From: a bacterium CG_4_9_14_3_um_filter_65_15 | GTDB taxonomy: Bacteria > Krumholzibacteriota > Krumholzibacteriia > LZORAL124-64-63 | Length of the DNA: 64,000 bases | Direction: 5' to 3' | NCBI GenBank assembly: GCA_002790835.1 | Contig: PFVX01000014.1 | Location: forward strand, 1 to 64,000 | Part shown: positions 10,397-19,109 of the stretch, piece by piece | Layout: each line of letters begins with the position of its first letter | Numbering within the stretch: the first letter of the stretch is position 1 | Program-made: the position numbers and the translations under genes | Notes under the pieces: generated by a model | What the model saw: only the letters and a program-made list of their open reading frames with translations | What the model was told of the DNA's origin: nothing | Database searches by the model: none

Positions 10397-10699
10397 TTCC
10401 GGTCACCTCGCGTCTCATCCGGGGTCGGTGTGCTCGATTGGTCGTGGTTAGCATTGCATGGGGAAGGCCAAAGGGGTGCCGGAGCGGGGAAGTTTTTAAG
10501 TGTATTTATAACCTCAAGTTAACATCGAATAAGAGACTTTGTATACAGTACACACCAACACCTGGCTGGCTTGTGTGTCACTTTGTCATGACAATATTGC
10601 GGTCCGAGTCGGTGGTTGGCACTTGACCTCATGGAGCGGAAACTCCATGATCGGCCGAATTCGTTTTGTTCCTTCTCGCAGCCTCGGGGGCACATTCGG
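10397..10699. other. Divergent intergenic region clpB / trkA
   Basis: This 303-bp spacer is AT-richer than its surroundings around 10495-10620, as expected for back-to-back promoters. Apart from the palindrome annotated separately I see no gene, repeat or terminator in it. Confidence 0.5.
10623..10651 (+). promoter_or_regulatory. Candidate trkA promoter with an operator-like palindrome between -35 and -10
   Basis: TTGACC (10623-10628) and CATGAT (10646-10651) are separated by 17 bases. The spacer is almost filled by the perfect inverted repeat TCATGGAG-N6-CTCCATGA (10629-10650). This position would suit a dimeric repressor or activator. No protein is assigned. Confidence 0.35.
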
Positions 10700-12046
10700 A
10701 TGAAGATCGTCATCATCGGGGCGGGCGCGGTGGGGTTCCAGTTGGCCCAGACCATCAGCCGTCGCGAGCACGATGTGGTCATCGTGGAGGACAGCCAGTC
10801 CCGCATCGACGCCGTGGCCGAGCACCTGGATTGCCGGTTGGTTCAGGGCAACGGGGTCAACCCGGATGTGCTGGCCGAGGTCGGCATGCCCAATTGCGAC
10901 CTCGTGGCCGCCGTGACCAATCGGGACGAGATCAACATCATCGCCTGCCAGACCGCCCACGCCCTGGGCGCCCGCATCAAGGTGGCCCGGGTGCGCCAGG
11001 AAGACTACTACCACGAGCACCGGCTCCTGCTCGATGGCATCGACATGGCCATCAATCCCGACCGGGAGGCCGTGCACTCGATCCGCGAGGTGCTGTTCCA
11101 GACCGGAGCCACCGAAATCCACGACTTCGCGGGTGGCAAGGTACGCATCATCGGCGCCAACGTCGAACCCGACAGCCGGGTCGAGGGCCGTTCCCTGGCC
11201 CGTCTCAACCGCGACCTCGGCGACTCCATGGCCCTGGTGACCACCATCGTGCGGGATCAGAAAACGCTCATCCCCACCGGGCGCACCGTGTTGCAGGCCG
11301 GGGACATGGTCTTCATGGCCGGACGGCGCACCATCGTCAATCGCTCGCTGATCTACTTCCAGACCCGTCAACGCCGACTGTCCAACGTCATGATCGTGGG
11401 CGCCAACGCCATGGGCCGTGAGCTGGCGCGGGATCTGCTGGCGGCCGGAGTCGGCGTCAAGATCATCGATCGGGACGCGGAAAAATGTCGCCGCGCCAGC
11501 CGTCAGTTGCGCCACGCCCTGGTCCTGCACGGCGAGGGCACCGACGCCTCCCTGCTGGAAGCCGAGGGTGTGGCGGAAATGGACGGATTCGTATCGGTCT
11601 CCCAGGACGAGGAGACCAACATCATGGCGTGCCTGCTGGCCCACCATCATGGCGCAGCCAAAACCGTGTGCCTGGTGGATCGGTCCGACTACGTTCCCCT
11701 GCTGCCCCTGCTGGGGGTGGACGCAGCCATTTCTCCCCGCCTGGCGACATCCAACTGGATCGCCGGATTCGTGCAGCGAGGCGCCGTGGTCAGTTCCGAA
11801 TCCCTGGGCTTCAGCGACGCGGAGATCCTGCAGCTCGAGGTCGCTGGAGGTTGCCCCTGGCTGGGGCGCCGAATCATGGACCTCGATTTTCCCTGTGATG
11901 CCGTCATCGCCGCAGTGCTCACACACGGCAGCGTGAAGACCCCCAAGGGCGATACCGCCCTGGAGGCCGGCGACCAGGTGGTCGTGTTCGCCTTGTCCCA
12001 GGGCGTGGATCAGGTCGTGAAGTTCTTCTCCGGAGGAGCCGCGTGA
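10700..12046 (+). CDS. trkA: Trk potassium uptake regulatory subunit TrkA
   Basis: The 448-residue protein starts MKIVIIGAGAVGFQLA, a Rossmann GxGxxG site, and contains two RCK_N/RCK_C tandems; the second Rossmann motif is IVGANAMGRELA near residue 235. TrkA binds NAD(H) and nucleotides on the cytoplasmic face of TrkH and gates potassium uptake. The stop overlaps the trkH start (GTGA), so the two are translationally coupled. An in-frame start further upstream would precede the Rossmann domain with a tail absent from the family, so the ATG at 10700 is preferred, though its ribosome-binding site is weak. Confidence 0.93.
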   Translation: MKIVIIGAGAVGFQLAQTISRREHDVVIVEDSQSRIDAVAEHLDCRLVQGNGVNPDVLAEVGMPNCDLVAAVTNRDEINIIACQTAHALGARIKVARVRQEDYYHEHRLLLDGIDMAINPDREAVHSIREVLFQTGATEIHDFAGGKVRIIGANVEPDSRVEGRSLARLNRDLGDSMALVTTIVRDQKTLIPTGRTVLQAGDMVFMAGRRTIVNRSLIYFQTRQRRLSNVMIVGANAMGRELARDLLAAGVGVKIIDRDAEKCRRASRQLRHALVLHGEGTDASLLEAEGVAEMDGFVSVSQDEETNIMACLLAHHHGAAKTVCLVDRSDYVPLLPLLGVDAAISPRLATSNWIAGFVQRGAVVSSESLGFSDAEILQLEVAGGCPWLGRRIMDLDFPCDAVIAAVLTHGSVKTPKGDTALEAGDQVVVFALSQGVDQVVKFFSGGAA

Positions 12047-13491
12047 ACCGTTTCGCGGTCCTGAAGGTCCTGGCTTTCCTGTTGCTGGTCACCGCCGGCT
12101 GCCTCCTGTTGCCGGCGGCCGTGTCGGCCGCCTATGGCGACTCCGACTGGCCGTATTTCCTGGCGGGCGCGGGCCTGGGCACCCTGCTCGGCGGCCTGGG
12201 TCTGCTGTTGGTCCGCGATGCTCCCGACCTGCACGTGCGCGAGGGTTTCGCGGTCGTGGCCTGCGGTTGGCTGGTGGTGGGACTGCTGGGCGCGGTGCCC
12301 TACTGGCTGAGCGGACAGATCCCCTCCTTCACCGACGCCGCCTTCGAATCCATTTCCGGTTTCACCACCACGGGCGCCTCCATCCTCACGGACATCGAGA
12401 GCCGCAGCCACGGCGTCCTGTTGTGGCGCGCCACGACCCACTGGCTGGGCGGCATGGGTATCGTGTTGCTGGCCCTGGCCATCCTGCCCCTGCTGGGGGT
12501 GGGCGGCATGCAGCTCTTCCGCGCCGAGGTGCCCGGGCCGGTTTCCGAGCGCCTCACCCCGCGCATCAGCCAGACGGCGAAGCTCTTGTGGGGGGTCTAC
12601 CTGCTGTTGACCTTGGCCGAAATCGTCTCTCTGAAAATCGCGGGCATGGGGATTTTCAACGCCGTCTGCCACAGCTTCGGAACCATGGCCACCGGGGGCT
12701 TCAGCAACCACAACTCCAGCGTGGGCGGTTACCGGGCACCGGCGGTGGAGTGGACCATCATCGTGTTCATGTTCCTGGCCGGGGCCAACTTCTCGCTGCA
12801 CTACCTGGCCCTGACCGGCAAGGTGAAGGTCTACTTCAAGGACGAGGAATTCCGGTTCTACGTCCTGATCATCCTGGTCTGCGCGGTGCTGATTTCCACG
12901 TCCCTGTTCGCCGCCCATTTCTATCCCGGCCGGGGCGAGACCATCCGGCGTACCCTGTTCCAGGTGACATCCATCATCACCACCACCGGGTTCGGCACCG
13001 CCGACTACCTGAAGTGGCCCCCGGTGGCCCACGCCATCCTCCTGACCCTGATGATCATCGGCGGTTGCGCCGGCTCGACCGGCGGCGGGATCAAGGTCAT
13101 GCGCATCTTCCTGCTGCTGCGCAACGCCAAGTACGAGTTGAAAAAGATGCTGCACCCGCGGGCCGTCTACACCCTGTGGTTCAACGATCGACCCGTTCCG
13201 CAGGCCCTGCTGACCAACATCCTGGGCTTCTTCCTGCTCTACATGTCGATTCTCGTGGCGGGGGTCATCATCCTGACCCTGGGCGGGAGGGATCTGGTCA
13301 CCAGCATCGGCGCCACCGCCGCCACCCTGGGCAACATCGGCCCGGGGCTGGGTCTGGTGGGACCGGCGTGCAACTACGCCCACCTGCTGGACTGGGAAAA
13401 ATGGCTGCTGATCATGTTCATGCTCATCGGCCGGCTGGAAATCTTCACCGTGCTGGTGCTGTTTTTGCCCGAGGCGTGGCGGAAGCGGTGA
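12043..13491 (+). CDS. trkH: Trk potassium transporter membrane subunit TrkH
   Basis: A 482-residue polytopic protein with the four pore-loop repeats of TrkH/KtrB channels; selectivity-filter-like segments include [29 protein letters not shown] and ATLGNIGPG. The GTG start overlaps the trkA stop, and GGAGGAG lies nine bases upstream inside trkA. The 3' end overlaps the convergent acr3 gene by 47 bp. Confidence 0.93.
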   Translation: MNRFAVLKVLAFLLLVTAGCLLLPAAVSAAYGDSDWPYFLAGAGLGTLLGGLGLLLVRDAPDLHVREGFAVVACGWLVVGLLGAVPYWLSGQIPSFTDAAFESISGFTTTGASILTDIESRSHGVLLWRATTHWLGGMGIVLLALAILPLLGVGGMQLFRAEVPGPVSERLTPRISQTAKLLWGVYLLLTLAEIVSLKIAGMGIFNAVCHSFGTMATGGFSNHNSSVGGYRAPAVEWTIIVFMFLAGANFSLHYLALTGKVKVYFKDEEFRFYVLIILVCAVLISTSLFAAHFYPGRGETIRRTLFQVTSIITTTGFGTADYLKWPPVAHAILLTLMIIGGCAGSTGGGIKVMRIFLLLRNAKYELKKMLHPRAVYTLWFNDRPVPQALLTNILGFFLLYMSILVAGVIILTLGGRDLVTSIGATAATLGNIGPGLGLVGPACNYAHLLDWEKWLLIMFMLIGRLEIFTVLVLFLPEAWRKR

Positions 13492-14665
13492 ACCACCCCT
13501 GCGTCCTCAGGCAGATCCGAACCAGCAGCAGCATCACCGGCACCTCGATCAAAACACCCACCACCGTGGCCAGGGCCGCTCCCGACGACAGCCCGAACAG
13601 CATGACGGCCGTGGCGATGGCGACCTCGAAGTGGTTGGAGGCTCCGATCATGGCCGCCGGGGCGGCGTCCGCGTACTTCAGTTTCAGAACCCGGGCCAGG
13701 CCGTAGCCCAGCCCGAAGATCAGGAAGGTCTGGATGGCCAGCGGCACGGCGATCCACAGAATGGTCAGGGGATTGGCCAGGATCACCTCGCCCTTGAAGG
13801 AGAACAACAGGACGAGGGTGGCCAGCAGGGCGGTGATGGTGACCGGGGTCAGGAATTTCAGGAAGCGGCCTTCGAACCACGGACGCCCCTTGGCGGCGAT
13901 GAGCCACTTCCGGGACAGGAACCCGGCCGCCAGCGGCAGAGCCACATAGGCCCCGATGGACAGCAGCAGCGCCTGCCAGGGCACCGGCAGCCGGCCCACG
14001 CCCAGCAGGAATCCGCCCAGCACCCCGTACAGCACCAGCATGAGCAGGGAGTTGACCGCCACCATGACCAGGGTCAGGCCGTCGTTGCCGCGGGCCAGGT
14101 AACCCCAGACCAGCACCATCGCCGTGCACGGGGCGATGCCCAGCAGGATGCAGCCGGCCAGGTAGCTGCGCCACAGGGGGATCTGCAGCATCTTGATCCC
14201 CTCGTGCATCACGACGCTCCCGGCCCCGTGGATCGTGCCCACCGGCAGGTCCAGGCCCAGGGGCATCTTCACCAGATCGATCGCGTCGGGACCGATGAAT
14301 CCCTTGAACAGCAGGCCCAGAAAAACCGACGCCAGCGCATACATGGTGAACGGCTTGACGCACCAGTTCACGAACAGGGTCAGCAGGATGGGCCCTGCGC
14401 TCTTGCCCGATTGGACCACCCGCGAGAAATCGATCTTCACCATGATGGGGAACATCATGAAGAACAGGCAGATGGCAATGGGCACCGAGACCACGGGCGC
14501 GCCTCCGATATCGATGGACATGCCGTCCAGGGCCGCGGCCATGCCGGGGGCGAACTTGCCCAGCAGGATCCCGCCAACCATGCACAGCCCCACCCACACC
14601 GTCAGGTAGCGTTCGAAAGTGCTGCTCATGGTGCGGCGATCTTCGCTGACCGGGATCTGATTCAT
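13445..14665 (-). CDS. acr3: Acr3-family arsenite efflux transporter
   Basis: A 406-residue membrane protein with about ten hydrophobic helices. The Acr3 signature [18 protein letters not shown] is present, including the conserved Cys of helix 4, as is [13 protein letters not shown] late in the protein. Acr3 exports arsenite driven by the proton gradient. The start [11 protein letters not shown] follows AAAGGACCGACC. No arsR or arsC is adjacent. The last 47 bases overlap the end of trkH on the other strand, so the Acr3 C-terminus is encoded antisense to the TrkH C-terminus. Confidence 0.92.
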   Translation of the reverse strand: MNQIPVSEDRRTMSSTFERYLTVWVGLCMVGGILLGKFAPGMAAALDGMSIDIGGAPVVSVPIAICLFFMMFPIMVKIDFSRVVQSGKSAGPILLTLFVNWCVKPFTMYALASVFLGLLFKGFIGPDAIDLVKMPLGLDLPVGTIHGAGSVVMHEGIKMLQIPLWRSYLAGCILLGIAPCTAMVLVWGYLARGNDGLTLVMVAVNSLLMLVLYGVLGGFLLGVGRLPVPWQALLLSIGAYVALPLAAGFLSRKWLIAAKGRPWFEGRFLKFLTPVTITALLATLVLLFSFKGEVILANPLTILWIAVPLAIQTFLIFGLGYGLARVLKLKYADAAPAAMIGASNHFEVAIATAVMLFGLSSGAALATVVGVLIEVPVMLLLVRICLRTQGWFTASATPRAKTAPAR

Positions 14666-14719
14666 GGTCGGTCCTTTCCGTCTTCCCATCCCACCGTGAG
14701 GCGCTGCGGGACAGGCGAG

Positions 14720-15958
14720 TTAGTCCCACCAATCCAGGGGATAGACCGTGATGCTTTCTCCCTGGGGCAATTCGCCGTCCCCCTGGGGAATCTCGATCAA
14801 CACGTCTGCGCGAGCCAGCCCGCTGAGCATGTGGGATTCCTGCTTGCCGCCCGGTCGGGCGACCAGAGCGCCGTCCTGGATTTCGATATTTCCCCGCAGC
14901 CATTCGGTACGCATCCGCGCGCGGGGAAGGGGCTTTTCCAGGGCGATCGGGAGTGACCGAGGCGGGGAAAACCCGCCGCCCATCATCACACGCAGCGCGG
15001 GCCCCACGAGCTGATGGAAGCCCACCAGCGCCGAGACGGGGTTACCCGGCAGAGCGAACACCGGCACGCCGCCGGGCGCCAGGCCGAACATGCTGGGCTT
15101 GCCCGGCTTGACCGCCAACCGGGTGTACTGTTCGCGGATACCCAGTTCGTCGCGCACGGCGCGGGCGTGGTCGTGATCGCCCACCGAGGCGCCGCCCACG
15201 GTGATGACCAGATCGCTCCGCGCGATGGCCGCCGTCAGGGAGCCCTTCAGGGCGGAGGGACGATCGCCCACGCGGCGCACCCAGGCCTTGGCCGCTCCCA
15301 AAGCATACAACGCCGCCTGGAGGGCCGGTCCGTTGGCGTCGCGGACCTGCCCCGCGGCCAGCCGCGTCCCCGCGGGCACCAATTCCTCGCCCATGGTGAT
15401 GACCATGACCCGGGGCGCGCGCCCAACCGCCACCTCGGACAAACCGAGCGAGGCCAGCACCCCGATGACCGGCGGCGTCACCTTCATACCGGCAGGCAGG
15501 ATCACATCGCCGCGCCGGTATTCGCTGCCCACCGGCCGGATGTGATTTCCCTGCGGAACCGCGGTGCGCAGCACCGCGCAGTCGCCCCGATCCTCGACGA
15601 TCTCCACCATCGCCACCGCGTCGGCGCCACGGGGCAACCGGCCGCCGGTGAACACGCGCACCGCCTGGCCCGGCTTGAGGGTCAGCGATCGGTCGCTGCC
15701 GGCGGGAATTTCGCCGATGATCTGCAGGGTAACCGGCGCCTTGGGTCCGGCGCCGGACAAGTCCGTCGTTCGCACGGCGAATCCGTCCATGGAGGAATTG
15801 GCGAAGCGCGGCGAAGCGAAACGCGCCTTCACCGACTTGGCCAGGTAGCGACCGCTGATCGCATTCAGCGGCAAGGGTTCGGAATCCAGGGGCTTGATGG
15901 CCGTGCGGATCAACTCCAGGGCCCGGGGGTAGGGCGTCAACGGGGCGGGCCGATTCAT
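14720..15958 (-). CDS. moeA: Molybdopterin molybdenumtransferase MoeA
   Basis: A 412-residue protein with the MoeA domains in order: N-terminal domain with SSMDGFAVR, beta domain with FTGGRLPRGADAVAMVE, the MoCF-binding domain with TVGGASVGDHD and ALPGNPVSALVGF, and the C-terminal beta domain. MoeA inserts molybdate into adenylylated molybdopterin. The ATG overlaps the stop of the upstream MOSC gene by four bases (ATGA), which sets the start. The upstream moaA is wrecked, so the operon has kept late-step genes while losing its first-step gene at this locus. Confidence 0.93.
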   Translation of the reverse strand: MNRPAPLTPYPRALELIRTAIKPLDSEPLPLNAISGRYLAKSVKARFASPRFANSSMDGFAVRTTDLSGAGPKAPVTLQIIGEIPAGSDRSLTLKPGQAVRVFTGGRLPRGADAVAMVEIVEDRGDCAVLRTAVPQGNHIRPVGSEYRRGDVILPAGMKVTPPVIGVLASLGLSEVAVGRAPRVMVITMGEELVPAGTRLAAGQVRDANGPALQAALYALGAAKAWVRRVGDRPSALKGSLTAAIARSDLVITVGGASVGDHDHARAVRDELGIREQYTRLAVKPGKPSMFGLAPGGVPVFALPGNPVSALVGFHQLVGPALRVMMGGGFSPPRSLPIALEKPLPRARMRTEWLRGNIEIQDGALVARPGGKQESHMLSGLARADVLIEIPQGDGELPQGESITVYPLDWWD

Positions 15959-16413
15959 GATTCGGCTTCCAGCGGGGCCTGCCCCGGCTCCAGGTCCACC
16001 GCGTCGCCGACGGCAACCTGTCCGCCGACCAGGACCCGGCAGAACAGCCCTTCGCGCGGCATGATGCAGTCGCCGGTGATGCGCCGGATCTCGCAACCCT
16101 GGTGGCACTCCTTGCCGATCTGCGTGACCTCCAGCACCACCGGGCCCAGCGTGATCCGATCGCCCAGCGCGAAGGTCGCCTCGACCAGGCCCGAAACGAT
16201 CAGGTTCTCGGCGAAGGCGCCGTCGGCCAGGGAGGGCATCTTGTCCCGCATCCTGGCGATGCTCTCGGCCGGCAGCACCGAGACCTGCCGGTGCCAATCG
16301 CCCGCGTGGGCGTCGCCGACGATGCCGTGATCGACGCGGAATTCCGCCGGCGAAACCGGCTTCTTCACCGTCCCGCGGGCTTCGCTGATGCAGATGGCTT
16401 CCAGTCGTCCCAT
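15955..16413 (-). CDS. MOSC-domain protein
   Basis: A 152-residue single-domain protein starting MGRLEAICISEARGTVKKPV after GAGGAAGTATC. MOSC features are DHGIVGDAHAG and the Cys-containing segment KECHQGCEIRRITGDCIMPREG, where the conserved Cys may carry sulfur. MOSC domains are linked to molybdenum cofactor handling, and the overlap with moeA supports such a role. The exact reaction is unknown. Confidence 0.85.
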   Translation of the reverse strand: MGRLEAICISEARGTVKKPVSPAEFRVDHGIVGDAHAGDWHRQVSVLPAESIARMRDKMPSLADGAFAENLIVSGLVEATFALGDRITLGPVVLEVTQIGKECHQGCEIRRITGDCIMPREGLFCRVLVGGQVAVGDAVDLEPGQAPLEAES

Positions 16414-16422
16414 GATACTTCC

Positions 16423-16760
16423 TCAGCCCCCGATGCGGGCCATGCTTGGCAGTGTGGTGGCGGCCGCGGCGTGGCCGTCCACCTCATACTCCTGCGCCAC
16501 CGCAGCGACCCCCCGCGGCACCTCCGTGAGGTCGTGGGTGCGCCGCAGACGCGCCAGGATCTCCTGCCCGGACATGGTCTTCACCGGCCGCCCGCTTCCG
16601 TCGAAGCCCATGGCCTCGATGAAGCGTACCGTCAGCGGTCGGTCACCGCCAGACGCAGATAATCGAGACGCCGGCCCTGGGCGTCGACCAGGAGATCATG
16701 GTCGACAGCGGAACCGGCGCCGGCTGCCGGAGCACGAAAATGGGAGGCAAGTCGAATCAC
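16423..16760 (-). pseudogene. moaA: moaA remnant (GTP 3',8-cyclase) with two internal deletions
   Basis: The GTG at 16760 opens 42 codons ending LVDAQGRRLDYLRLAVTDR, the usual MoaA N-terminus just before the CxxxCxxC radical-SAM cluster motif. TGA follows at 16634-16632. One frame over, the sequence resumes at TVRFIEAMGFDG, normally around residue 180 in MoaA, continues through SGQEILARLRR and AQEYEVDG, and ends TTLPSMARIGG, the conserved MoaA C-terminal double glycine. So the radical-SAM core and most of the second cluster domain are deleted while both true ends remain. The protein cannot bind its [4Fe-4S] clusters. Confidence 0.82.
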
Positions 16761-16791
16761 GCGTCGCTCGCCTCCCTTTCCGTGCAGGCGG

Positions 16792-17814
16792 TTAGAACTT
16801 GTAGAAGAACGTCACACGGGGGATGACGTCGGAGTCCGGCTCCGGGCCCCCGGATTCTACCGCACTATAGGTGACCATTTCCACATTGGGCATCACGTGG
16901 ACGTTGGAAGATAGCGTGAAATCCAGGCCCGCCACAATAAAGGTAGGCTTGGCCGTGGTGTCGAACGGGATGTAGGAGATGCCGTCACCGTCGGGGTTGG
17001 GGTCGGAATTCCCGTCCACCCGGGCGAACACGGCGGTCTTGGGGCTGACCTGGGCCGCGGCAAAGGCCGACCAGATGGTCCAGTCCTTGTCCTCGGCGTC
17101 GACGCCCATCTGGCGGGTTTGGCGAGCGACCTGGAAGCCGACGCGGGCCTTGGCCGTCTTGTAGGCGATGAAGCCCTGCAGGGTGTGCCGGTTCATGTGG
17201 TCCGGCCGGCCGTCGTAGTCGGCGTAGCCCTCGATGACGATATTGTCGGACAACCACGCGCCCAGGGCGCCCATGATCATCTTCTGCTTGTTGGTCTCGC
17301 TCTTGTTGCCGGCGCCGTTGGAGAACATGGCGTGATAGTAGATCCGGCCGTCATCGTCCAGCTTGCCCTTGACCGCGAGTCCGAAATCGCGGGACGAGCC
17401 GAACTTCTGCAGGTCCAGGGGGGTCTTCTCGACCGCGCGATAACCCCAGATCGACTCGATGACGCCCCACGTCGGGGTGCTCGAGACACCGAACAGCACC
17501 TTGGTGTTGCCCGATTTCCACTGGAGGTAGGCGTCCTTCACGTCGGGGGTCATGGTGGACTTGGTGGTGAAATCGCCGGGGCCGGCCATCTCGGTGCGCA
17601 GGCGCACGGAGAAACCGTCATCCAGCTTCTGGTCGTAGGTGAAGTAGATCCGCCGCATCCAGAACCCGTTCATGTCCTCGATGGCCTTGTCGTGGTTGGC
17701 CGCCACGAAGTAGTAGTCGCCGAGCATGTAGCCGCTGAACTTGCCGGGCTCGCCCGCGAAGGCGAAGCCGGCCAACAGGGTCAGAAGGGCCAGAAAGATG
17801 ATTCTCTTCTTCAC
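16792..17814 (-). CDS. Outer-membrane porin-like beta barrel
   Basis: A 340-residue protein starting at GTG (MKKRIIFLALLTLLAGFAFAG, signal peptide) behind GGAGGAAAAAC. It consists of alternating beta strands, begins with a GKFSGYMLGDYYF strand after the signal and ends in Phe (VTFFYKF), the usual outer-membrane sorting residue. The layout fits phosphate-selective or general porins of the OprO/OprP type, but specificity cannot be read. It stands alone at the edge of the respiratory island. Confidence 0.75.
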   Translation of the reverse strand: MKKRIIFLALLTLLAGFAFAGEPGKFSGYMLGDYYFVAANHDKAIEDMNGFWMRRIYFTYDQKLDDGFSVRLRTEMAGPGDFTTKSTMTPDVKDAYLQWKSGNTKVLFGVSSTPTWGVIESIWGYRAVEKTPLDLQKFGSSRDFGLAVKGKLDDDGRIYYHAMFSNGAGNKSETNKQKMIMGALGAWLSDNIVIEGYADYDGRPDHMNRHTLQGFIAYKTAKARVGFQVARQTRQMGVDAEDKDWTIWSAFAAAQVSPKTAVFARVDGNSDPNPDGDGISYIPFDTTAKPTFIVAGLDFTLSSNVHVMPNVEMVTYSAVESGGPEPDSDVIPRVTFFYKF

Positions 17815-17879
17815 GTTTTTCCTCCGGGTAACCGATTTCTTGCTTTGCTAACCGCGAAGCGATTATCGCAGAGACTACC

Positions 17880-18077
17880 ATGATGGACAAACAAATTTAC
17901 AATCGGGCGGTGAAGCTGCAGTGGCTGCCCATCCTGATGGGCAATCTCGGCCTCCGCCACACCCTCGTGATGACCGTCTGGATGGTGATCGGCGGAATGG
18001 TCCAGGGTCTGGTGTTCGACTGGGCGCCGGACCGGCCCCCCGGTGGCGGGTTAATCCAGATCCGGAGGCAACGGTAG
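17880..18077 (+). CDS. Small membrane-protein-like ORF or gene fragment
   Basis: This 65-codon frame has strong G/C third positions, unlike random intergenic DNA. It predicts one hydrophobic helix (TLVMTVWMVIGGMVQGLVF) followed by FDWAPDRPPGGG. There is no obvious ribosome-binding site, and the last 27 bases run antisense into the LysR gene. It may be a real small membrane protein or the head of a deleted transporter gene. I recognise no family. Confidence 0.3.
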   Translation: MMDKQIYNRAVKLQWLPILMGNLGLRHTLVMTVWMVIGGMVQGLVFDWAPDRPPGGGLIQIRRQR

Positions 18078-18968
18078 TCCGAAGCTCTTGAAAAACACCT
18101 TCAGGAACTTTCCCGTCGTTTCCGTGGGACGAAAGTGGGGGGGCACGACCAGGGACCGCGGCCGGGTGTGGTCGAACCCCTTCAGGCGGTGGATCTTCAG
18201 CCGCCCGGCTTTGGCCTCGGCCGCGACCAGTTCCCGCGACACGAATCCGATACCCTGGCCCTCGCATACCTGCCGCACCAGACCCAGCAGATCATCGTAA
18301 TACGTCAGGTTCCCGAAGGCCGACCCATCCACCCCCATCTTCTCCAGCCCCCTCATCAGGAAACGGTGGGCGCATCCGTTCTGGGCCTTGAGGAAAAGAC
18401 GGTGGGGGGCCAGCCGCTTCAGATCGACCCTGCCGACGGGAATCCCCAGTCCGGGCGCGCTGGCAAAGACGGTGTCGTCGGGCGGCAGGGAATAAGCGGT
18501 GCAGGAGGACAGGTGCAGGTCGCAACAGTGTTCCATGGCCGCCAGGTCGTAGCGGCCTGCCAGCAGCCCGTCGATGATGTCCTCGGACAGACGAAAGGTG
18601 ACGTTGAAATCCAGGTCCCGACCGTACGCACCCACCAGCTTCCGGAAGATGCCGGGCAGCCTTGTCACGCCGAAGCACGGGGTGCAGCAAAAGCGGATAT
18701 GATGACGAACCTTGAGGCCGGTGACGGCTTCGTCCATTTCCTCCTGTAGTTCCAATATCCGCCGCGCCTTGCCGAGGAGCACGCGGCCTTCGGGCGTCGG
18801 GGTGACCGGCTCGGCGTCCCGGTCGATCAAGGCCATCCCATAGTGGCTCTCGAGCTGCTGAATGCGACGGGAAACCGCTGACTGGGTGACGCAAAGCTTG
18901 CCGGCCGCATCGGTGAAACTGCCCATTTCAGACACAATCACAAGGGTCTTCAATAAAACAAGTTCCAT
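18051..18968 (-). CDS. LysR-type transcriptional regulator 1 of the respiratory island
   Basis: A 305-residue regulator beginning MELVLLKTLVIVSEMGSF, with a LysR winged helix (DAAGKLCVTQSAVSRRIQQL) and a two-lobed effector domain from residue 85. The effector domain opens with RFCCTPCFG, a cysteine-rich motif shared with the two other LysR proteins of this island (27064 and 31428), and also has a NGCAHRF segment in the second lobe. It is transcribed away from extH-extI, the usual arrangement for a LysR controlling its divergent neighbour. Several in-frame starts lie upstream; this one matches the domain boundary. Confidence 0.88.
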   Translation of the reverse strand: MELVLLKTLVIVSEMGSFTDAAGKLCVTQSAVSRRIQQLESHYGMALIDRDAEPVTPTPEGRVLLGKARRILELQEEMDEAVTGLKVRHHIRFCCTPCFGVTRLPGIFRKLVGAYGRDLDFNVTFRLSEDIIDGLLAGRYDLAAMEHCCDLHLSSCTAYSLPPDDTVFASAPGLGIPVGRVDLKRLAPHRLFLKAQNGCAHRFLMRGLEKMGVDGSAFGNLTYYDDLLGLVRQVCEGQGIGFVSRELVAAEAKAGRLKIHRLKGFDHTRPRSLVVPPHFRPTETTGKFLKVFFKSFGLPLPPDLD

Positions 18969-18992
18969 GATCCAAGCATAGATTCCCGAGCC

Positions 18993-19014
18993 CTGTTTGT
19001 CCATGCGCAAACAG
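18993..19014. promoter_or_regulatory. LysR-type binding-site candidate between lysR1 and extH
   Basis: A perfect inverted repeat CTGTTTG-N8-CAAACAG contains a T-N11-A core (T18998, A19010), the generic LysR box, 25 bp upstream of the lysR1 start and 95 bp upstream of extH. An extra palindrome TTAATTAATTAA lies at 19055-19066, near the likely extH promoter. Confidence 0.45.
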
Positions 19015-19109
19015 CATAATTGTGATGATCAACATTCATTGGATCCCGGCATGGTTAATTAATTAACGTGGCGGTAATTGCTTACACCACACCCTTCAGG
19101 GAGGTACCG

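Noticed and set aside
10397-10500. CIRCE or sigma-32 promoter upstream of clpB
   Set aside because: TTAGCA and CCCCAT-like words occur, but without the second arm or correct spacing.
16632-16634. TGA in the moaA remnant as selenocysteine, since Cys is expected there
   Set aside because: The sequence after the TGA continues MoaA only in another frame, so this is a deletion junction.
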